A stretch of DNA of 64,000 nt, taken from Candidatus Cryptobacteroides intestinavium (lineage in GTDB: Bacteria > Bacteroidota > Bacteroidia > Bacteroidales > UBA932). Below the pieces are notes generated by a model, which had not been told where the DNA came from, made no database searches, and saw nothing but the letters and a program-made list of their open reading frames with translations. Each line of letters starts with the position of its first letter. Position 1 is the first letter of the stretch. Shown one piece after another: positions 59,821 through 64,000 of the stretch. The stretch spans positions 1 through 64,000 of the forward strand of contig JADIMI010000036.1 in the NCBI GenBank assembly GCA_017694845.1, given 5' to 3'. The translations under genes were made by a program, and so were the position numbers.

Positions 59821-60669
59821 TTACCTGGTGCGCTGCTCGATGATACAGTCTGCCGGTGCCTTGATGTTCCCGTCAATGGTGACCGAACCGATGGAATCGG
59901 CTATGATATGGCCGGATGCAGGGTTCTTGATGTTCGTGATGGCCCCGCGGATGTCCGCCTTCAGCGAGGAGTATTCGAAAGCCCTGTCGCAGGAAGGGTC
60001 GAAAGTGCAGTTCTCGAGGACGAGGTCGCTGGCATAGCACAGCGGCTGCTCTCCGGAGATATGGCAGTTGACAAGCCGGAGATTGCGTGAATGCCATCCG
60101 AGATACTCCCCGTTCAGTTCCGAGTCGTAGATAGTGACATTCTCCACCTCCCAGAAGGCATCCTTTGTCGTGATCTTCGCATTGCGGATCTCTGCATTCT
60201 TTACATACTGGAATACATATTTGCTGTCGCTTTCGAGCCCGTCCACATAGATGTCGCTACTGAACATGAACGGGTATGTCCCTCCGTGAAGCCTGAGGCA
60301 GCCGGCCTTGATCCGCCGGCATCTCCAGAAGACCTCGTCGGCATCGTTCATTACGACATTGTCTATCTCTATGTCGTTCATCTCGCGGAACATCTTCGGT
60401 GCATCTATGACCGTGTCGGACATCCGGAGATGGTCCGAATACCAGAGAGCCGAGCGCCCTCCCGTTGCGAAATAGCAGTTCTGTATAGTGAACCCGTGCA
60501 CGTGCCAGAACGGGTAGTTCCCCTCGAAATGGCAGTTGGTGGCCACTATGTTGCTGCATTCCTTGATGGCTGATTCCCCTGCAAGGATCCTGACGCTGTC
60601 CAGATGCAGGTCGCGGGAGCCGAACAGAGGCCTCTCTCCGCCGAATTCCTTGTCTTTGATATACTGCAT
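59821..60669 (-). CDS. DUF3737 family right-handed beta-helix protein
   Basis: The start at 60669 gives a 282-residue protein, MQYIKDKEFGGERPLFGSRD, which is how DUF3737 proteins begin. The sequence is a series of short strands of the type CSNIVATNCHFEGNYPFWH and VHGFTIQNCYFATGGRSALW, with regularly spaced aromatic residues, as expected for a parallel beta-helix. No signal peptide is present, so it is probably cytoplasmic. The family's function is not known to me. It is divergent from the ketosynthase cluster and has its own terminator. A longer frame upstream lacks family similarity. Confidence 0.85.
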   Translation of the reverse strand: MQYIKDKEFGGERPLFGSRDLHLDSVRILAGESAIKECSNIVATNCHFEGNYPFWHVHGFTIQNCYFATGGRSALWYSDHLRMSDTVIDAPKMFREMNDIEIDNVVMNDADEVFWRCRRIKAGCLRLHGGTYPFMFSSDIYVDGLESDSKYVFQYVKNAEIRNAKITTKDAFWEVENVTIYDSELNGEYLGWHSRNLRLVNCHISGEQPLCYASDLVLENCTFDPSCDRAFEYSSLKADIRGAITNIKNPASGHIIADSIGSVTIDGNIKAPADCIIEQRTR

Positions 60670-60699
60670 GGCAAAAATCTTTATCGTGTAAGTGTCCTG

Positions 60700-60707
60700 C
60701 AAAAATA
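60700..60707 (-). promoter_or_regulatory. Candidate -7 element for the DUF3737 gene
   Basis: The minus strand reads TATTTTTG, matching TAnnTTTG, 31 bases before the start codon at 60669. No TTTG box is found at the usual distance. Confidence 0.4.
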
Positions 60708-60744
60708 GACATTTCCCGGCAATTGATGCGGCCTGCCTCCTTTT

Positions 60745-60776
60745 TTTGGCTTGAGCCGGCAAAAGTTATATATTTG
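60745..60776 (+). promoter_or_regulatory. Promoter of the ketosynthase cluster
   Basis: TTTG (60745-60748), a 20-base spacer and TATATTTG (60769-60776) match the Bacteroidota consensus. The ATG follows at 60812, giving a leader of about 30 bases. Confidence 0.75.
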
Positions 60777-60811
60777 CTGACGTTTTTAACAGGATATTAC
60801 AGCGATCATTT

Positions 60812-62032
60812 ATGCAGAAAAGAGTTGTAATAACAGGAATGGGCATATATTCCTGTCTCGGAAAGACACTGGATGAGGTGAGGGATGCTCTGTATGCCGG
60901 AAAGTCAGGGATAGTATTCGACCATACGAGGAAGGAGATGGGATTCCGCTCCGCCCTTACGGCCAGGATCGATGTGCCTGACCTTAAAGGCGTGCTCAGC
61001 CGTTCGCAGCGGGTATATATGCCTGAACAGGCAAAATATGCTTACTGCGCGACTGTGGATGCTCTGAACTCCGCCGGCATTGACTATGATTATCTTGAGA
61101 GGAATGAAGTCGGGCTGCTGTACGGAAATGACAGCTCGACGGCCCCTGTCGTCAAGGCAGTGGATACGATGCGCGAGAAGAAGGACACCACCCTGTGCGG
61201 CAGCGGAGCCATATTCCAGTCGATGAATTCGACGGTGACGATGAATCTCGGCTGTATCTTCAAACTGAAAGGTATAAATCTTACCGTGTCAGGAGCCTGT
61301 GCCAGCGGATCCCACGCAATCGGGCTGGGGGCCCTCCTGATCCAGAACGGACTTCAGGATATCGTGGTCTGCGGTGGGGCGCAGGAGGTCAACCCTTTCT
61401 CGGTGGGCTCGTTTGACGGGATATCCGCGTTCTCCATACGTGAGTCCGAACCCTGGAAGGCCAGCCGTCCGTTCGACCGTGACCGTGACGGGCTTGTCCC
61501 GGGAGGCGGTGCGGCGACAGTCATACTCGAGAGTTATGAGTCGGCGGTCCGCCGCGGTGCCCGTATACTCGCAGAGGTGCTCGGATACGGATTCTCTTCC
61601 AATGGCGACCATATCTCATCCCCCAATGTGGACGGTCCGGTGCGCTCCCTGCAGATGGCGATAAGAATGGCGGGAATCGGTATCAGGGAGATCGGTTATG
61701 TCAACGCACATGCGACTTCCACTCGCGTAGGTGATGCAAACGAGGCCAAGGCAATATATAATGTGTTCGGGGACAGGACGGTAGAGGTGACCAGCACCAA
61801 GAGTCAGACTGGACACGAGATGTGGATGGCCGGAGCGAGCGAGGTGATATATTCCATGCTGATGATGAAGAACGGATTCATAGCGGGGAATATCAATTTC
61901 GAGAATCCTGACGAGGATTCGCGGCACCTTCTGATACCGGCGCAGACTGTGGAGAAGAAGTTCGACACCTTCCTTTCCAATTCGTTCGGATTCGGAGGGA
62001 CCAACTCCACTCTGGTCATACGTAATCTTTAG
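60812..62032 (+). CDS. Beta-ketoacyl-ACP synthase (KAS II-like)
   Basis: This 406-residue condensing enzyme extends an acyl chain on a carrier protein. The catalytic triad is complete: Cys163 (TVSGACASGSHA), His300 (VNAHATSTRVGD) and His335 (STKSQTGHEMWMAG), with GFGGTN near the end. Directly downstream come two hotdog-fold proteins and a CrtI-like oxidoreductase. That gene content is known from aryl polyene, flexirubin and related pigment clusters, not from the housekeeping fatty acid operon. No carrier protein or adenylating enzyme is seen before the window ends, so the product class is an inference. It has a good promoter at 60745-60776. Confidence 0.9.
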   Translation: MQKRVVITGMGIYSCLGKTLDEVRDALYAGKSGIVFDHTRKEMGFRSALTARIDVPDLKGVLSRSQRVYMPEQAKYAYCATVDALNSAGIDYDYLERNEVGLLYGNDSSTAPVVKAVDTMREKKDTTLCGSGAIFQSMNSTVTMNLGCIFKLKGINLTVSGACASGSHAIGLGALLIQNGLQDIVVCGGAQEVNPFSVGSFDGISAFSIRESEPWKASRPFDRDRDGLVPGGGAATVILESYESAVRRGARILAEVLGYGFSSNGDHISSPNVDGPVRSLQMAIRMAGIGIREIGYVNAHATSTRVGDANEAKAIYNVFGDRTVEVTSTKSQTGHEMWMAGASEVIYSMLMMKNGFIAGNINFENPDEDSRHLLIPAQTVEKKFDTFLSNSFGFGGTNSTLVIRNL

Positions 62033-62070
62033 TCTCCGTGATGACGGCTGCCGGTATGGAGAGAATGGTT

Positions 62071-62562
62071 ATGAAGAATCCTCCTCTTTTTTCGGGAGAA
62101 CAGATCTACGGACTGATCCCTCAGCGTCCTCCTGTCGTTATGGTGGATTCGCTTTTCAGCTGTGATGCCGGCGGTGCGGAGACCGGCCTGACTGTCCTTC
62201 CGGACAATATTTTTGTAGAGAACAGTTATCTGGCCGAACCGGGTCTGGTGGAGCATGTGGCACAGTCGGCTGCAGCATACGCCGGTTACGGGGCGTTCAT
62301 TGAAGGGTGCCCTCCGAAGCTGGGCTATATAGCTGAAGTCAGGAAATTCGTGATCTCCCGCCTGCCTGCCGTGGGAGAGCATCTCCGGACGAGACTTATG
62401 GTTCTCGGCAGTGCGGCAGGAATGTCCCTGTTTTCTGCGGAGATCTTTATCTGCAGCGGTGACTGTCGCCTGCCGGATTCGCCGGAAGACAGGCGGATGC
62501 CGGATGCTGCAGCTGCTGAAATGGCGGCATCGGGACAGCTGAAGATATTCATTAAGGAGTGA
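62071..62562 (+). CDS. Hotdog-fold 3-hydroxyacyl-ACP dehydratase-like protein
   Basis: The product from 62071 reads MKNPPLFSGEQIYGLIPQRP and has about 163 residues. GGAGAGA at 62058-62064 is well spaced for this start; ATGs at 62041, 62056 and 62065 are alternatives. The segments IPQRPPVVMVDSLF and EPGLVEHVAQSAAAYAGYGA resemble the ApeP-type dehydratase-like proteins of aryl polyene clusters, with His in the position of the hotdog active site. It would dehydrate a hydroxyacyl intermediate during polyene chain building. Its stop codon overlaps the next start (TGATG). Confidence 0.78.
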   Translation: MKNPPLFSGEQIYGLIPQRPPVVMVDSLFSCDAGGAETGLTVLPDNIFVENSYLAEPGLVEHVAQSAAAYAGYGAFIEGCPPKLGYIAEVRKFVISRLPAVGEHLRTRLMVLGSAAGMSLFSAEIFICSGDCRLPDSPEDRRMPDAAAAEMAASGQLKIFIKE

Positions 62563-63065
62563 TGCTTGTGCTGAAAGACTATTATAAAGTGGAATCGGTG
62601 GTGCGCAGTGACGGAGAGGCGGTGTATACGGTCTCTCTGAATCCGGACTGTGAGGTGTACAGGGGACATTTTCCGGGCAGTCCAGTGTCTCCAGGAGTAT
62701 GCAATATCCAGATGATACGGGAATGTGCGCAGAAGGAATGTCTCTGCCTGCCGGAGGCGGCCACGGACCGTCCGGGACTGGTCGGAGGTGCTGTCAGGCT
62801 GTATATCGATGAGATCCGTCAGTGCAGGTTCACATCCCTGATCACGCCTCTGACACATCCGGAAGTGGATGTGCATATATCACTCACTGCGGCTGATCAC
62901 AGACATGGCTCCCCGGAAGATCCGGGAGACGGTTCAGGGAATGGCCGGCAGCGTTTCAGACTGCAGGCTTCCATAGTGCGGGACGGCACAGTCTGTCTTT
63001 CCCTCAAGGCGGTGTGCAGGGCGGTAAACCAGACAGAGGAAGGTAGTCAATGGATGGATCTGTAA
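62562..63065 (+). CDS. FabZ/ApeI-like hotdog dehydratase
   Basis: This protein of about 167 residues contains YRGHFPGSPVSPGVCNIQMI, matching the FabZ active-site loop with its catalytic His, and later GGAVRLYIDEIRQCRF. The partner acidic residue of FabZ is not evident where I would expect it. It probably acts with the preceding hotdog protein on chain dehydration in the same pathway. The ATG shares a base with the preceding stop codon, and AAGGAG lies just upstream. A hydrophilic Gly/Asp/Pro insertion near residues 110-125 (HGSPEDPGDGSGNGR) is unusual. The end overlaps the next gene by 16 bases. Confidence 0.78.
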   Translation: MLVLKDYYKVESVVRSDGEAVYTVSLNPDCEVYRGHFPGSPVSPGVCNIQMIRECAQKECLCLPEAATDRPGLVGGAVRLYIDEIRQCRFTSLITPLTHPEVDVHISLTAADHRHGSPEDPGDGSGNGRQRFRLQASIVRDGTVCLSLKAVCRAVNQTEEGSQWMDL

Positions 63066-64000
63066 TAATAATCGGCAGCGGCCTTGGCGGCCTTGAATGC
63101 GGCTATATACTGGCGAAGCACGGAATGAAGGTGACCGTGCTGGAGCAGAGCGACCAGACGGGAGGATGTCTGCAGACATTTGTGCGGGGCCGGGCATTGT
63201 TCGATACCGGATTCCATTATGCAGGAGGACTCGGTGATGGCGAGCCACTGAACATACTGTTCAGGTATTTCGGGCTGATGGACCTTCCGTGGGTACGGAT
63301 GGATCCGGACTGCTTCGATGAAGTGGTGATAGGCGATATGTCCTTCCCGTTTGCCGGCGGGCACAGGCAGTTCGCTCAGAGGCTTGCCGGGTATTTCCCT
63401 CACGAGAAGGATGCGATCATAAAATATACACAGTTCCTGAAAAATGTGGGTGACCATATATTCGACTGCTTCTCCCCTCGTAATGCGGACGGCCCCTTCT
63501 CCGGGCCGCTTTTCTCCAGACCGGCATACGGATTCCTGGCAGGACTGGTCAGGGACCCTCTGCTGAGACAGGTGCTTTCCGGGACTTCGCTGAAGATGGA
63601 GCTTGCCGCTGAATCTCTGCCGCTGTATGTATTTGCCCAGATAAACGATTCTTTTATCCGCAGTTCCTGGCGGCTGAGGGGAGGAGGGTCACTGATTACG
63701 GATTCACTTGCGGACAGCATCCGGAAGATGGGAGGAGAAGTGAGGACGGATACTGAAGTGACAGCCATAAGGGAGAAGGGCGGCAGGGTCGCCGGAGTGG
63801 AAGTCAACGGAGGGGAGATGCTGGATGCGGACTTTGTGGTCTCGGATATCCATCCTGCCGAGACTGTCGCGCTGATATGGGAGACAAAGGCTGTGCGCAA
63901 GGTATACAGGCGTAGGATATCGGCACTTGGTAACACTTTCGGGATGTTCACCGCCAATATAAGACTGAAACCAGGCTCGCTGAAATATATCAACCGGAAC
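63050..64000 (+). CDS. CrtI-like NAD(P)/FAD-dependent oxidoreductase (cut by window end)
   Basis: The frame starts at 63050 (MDGSVIIIGSGLGGLECGYI) and stays open for 317 codons to the last base, so the C-terminus is missing. The dinucleotide-binding motif GSGLGGLECGYILAKHG and the following EQSDQTGGCLQTF are typical of phytoene desaturase-related flavoproteins. DSFIRSSWRLRGGGSLITDS and ADFVVSDIHPAETVAL fit the same family. It overlaps the preceding hotdog gene by 16 bases, so it belongs to the operon. Members of this family occur in flexirubin and aryl polyene clusters; the reaction here is not determined. Confidence 0.85.
   Translation, partial: MDGSVIIIGSGLGGLECGYILAKHGMKVTVLEQSDQTGGCLQTFVRGRALFDTGFHYAGGLGDGEPLNILFRYFGLMDLPWVRMDPDCFDEVVIGDMSFPFAGGHRQFAQRLAGYFPHEKDAIIKYTQFLKNVGDHIFDCFSPRNADGPFSGPLFSRPAYGFLAGLVRDPLLRQVLSGTSLKMELAAESLPLYVFAQINDSFIRSSWRLRGGGSLITDSLADSIRKMGGEVRTDTEVTAIREKGGRVAGVEVNGGEMLDADFVVSDIHPAETVALIWETKAVRKVYRRRISALGNTFGMFTANIRLKPGSLKYINRN

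Overview
The window looks like chromosomal DNA of a gut-type member of the Bacteroidales (phylum Bacteroidota). The evidence is two SusC/SusD polysaccharide utilization loci (PULs), a hybrid two-component regulator, an ECF-sigma/FecR pair, promoters of the TTTG-N18-20-TAnnTTTG type, and the ribosomal block rplM-rpsI-rpsB-tsf. I cannot assign family or genus from the sequence.

Layout. 1-748 has no gene and is packed with palindromic and tandem repeats. 749-4920 holds housekeeping genes: a UPF0210/ACT pair, mscL, ferritin and glutamate formimidoyltransferase. 4961-29308 is a heparin/heparan sulfate PUL. Six genes read leftward (GH88, PL12, sulfatase, a PHP-domain protein, sulfatase, PL21 heparinase II). 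A divergent set reads rightward (PL12, surface glycan-binding protein, SusC, SusD), followed by the hybrid two-component regulator. 29445-42005 is core: rpmH (50 codons), rsmG, an ECF sigma factor, polA, a fused FecCD permease-ATPase, an OmpR/histidine kinase pair, and the ribosomal protein/EF-Ts genes. 42123-43570 is a REP-associated tyrosine transposase (RAYT) between two 121-bp near-identical direct repeats. 43600-59639 is a second PUL (ECF sigma, FecR, STN-type SusC, SusD, a TIM-barrel hydrolase, GH20, GH27, metallophosphoesterase, and upstream PKD lipoproteins plus a DUF4832-type protein). Its enzymes suggest host glycans. 59821-60669 is a DUF3737 beta-helix protein. From 60812 to the edge runs the start of an aryl-polyene/flexirubin-like cluster (ketosynthase, two hotdog proteins, a CrtI-like oxidoreductase cut by the window end).

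How the parts work together. In the first PUL, the surface PL12 lyase and glycan-binding protein feed SusCD. Periplasmic PL12 and PL21 lyases, GH88 and two Ser-type sulfatases would then take the oligosaccharides apart, under control of the regulator. The catalytic residues of PL21 and of the periplasmic PL12 line up with the Pedobacter enzymes at a constant offset of five. In the second PUL, signalling would run from SusC through FecR to the sigma factor.

The most unusual signals are repeats. Repeat doublets share a conserved core of about 25 bp but carry different palindromic arms in different copies, and a RAYT sits between two of them. A dispersed GGATGACA-type repeat forms tandem arrays with a different period at each site; one array of six 21-bp units lies in frame inside rsmG, just before the SAM-binding motif.
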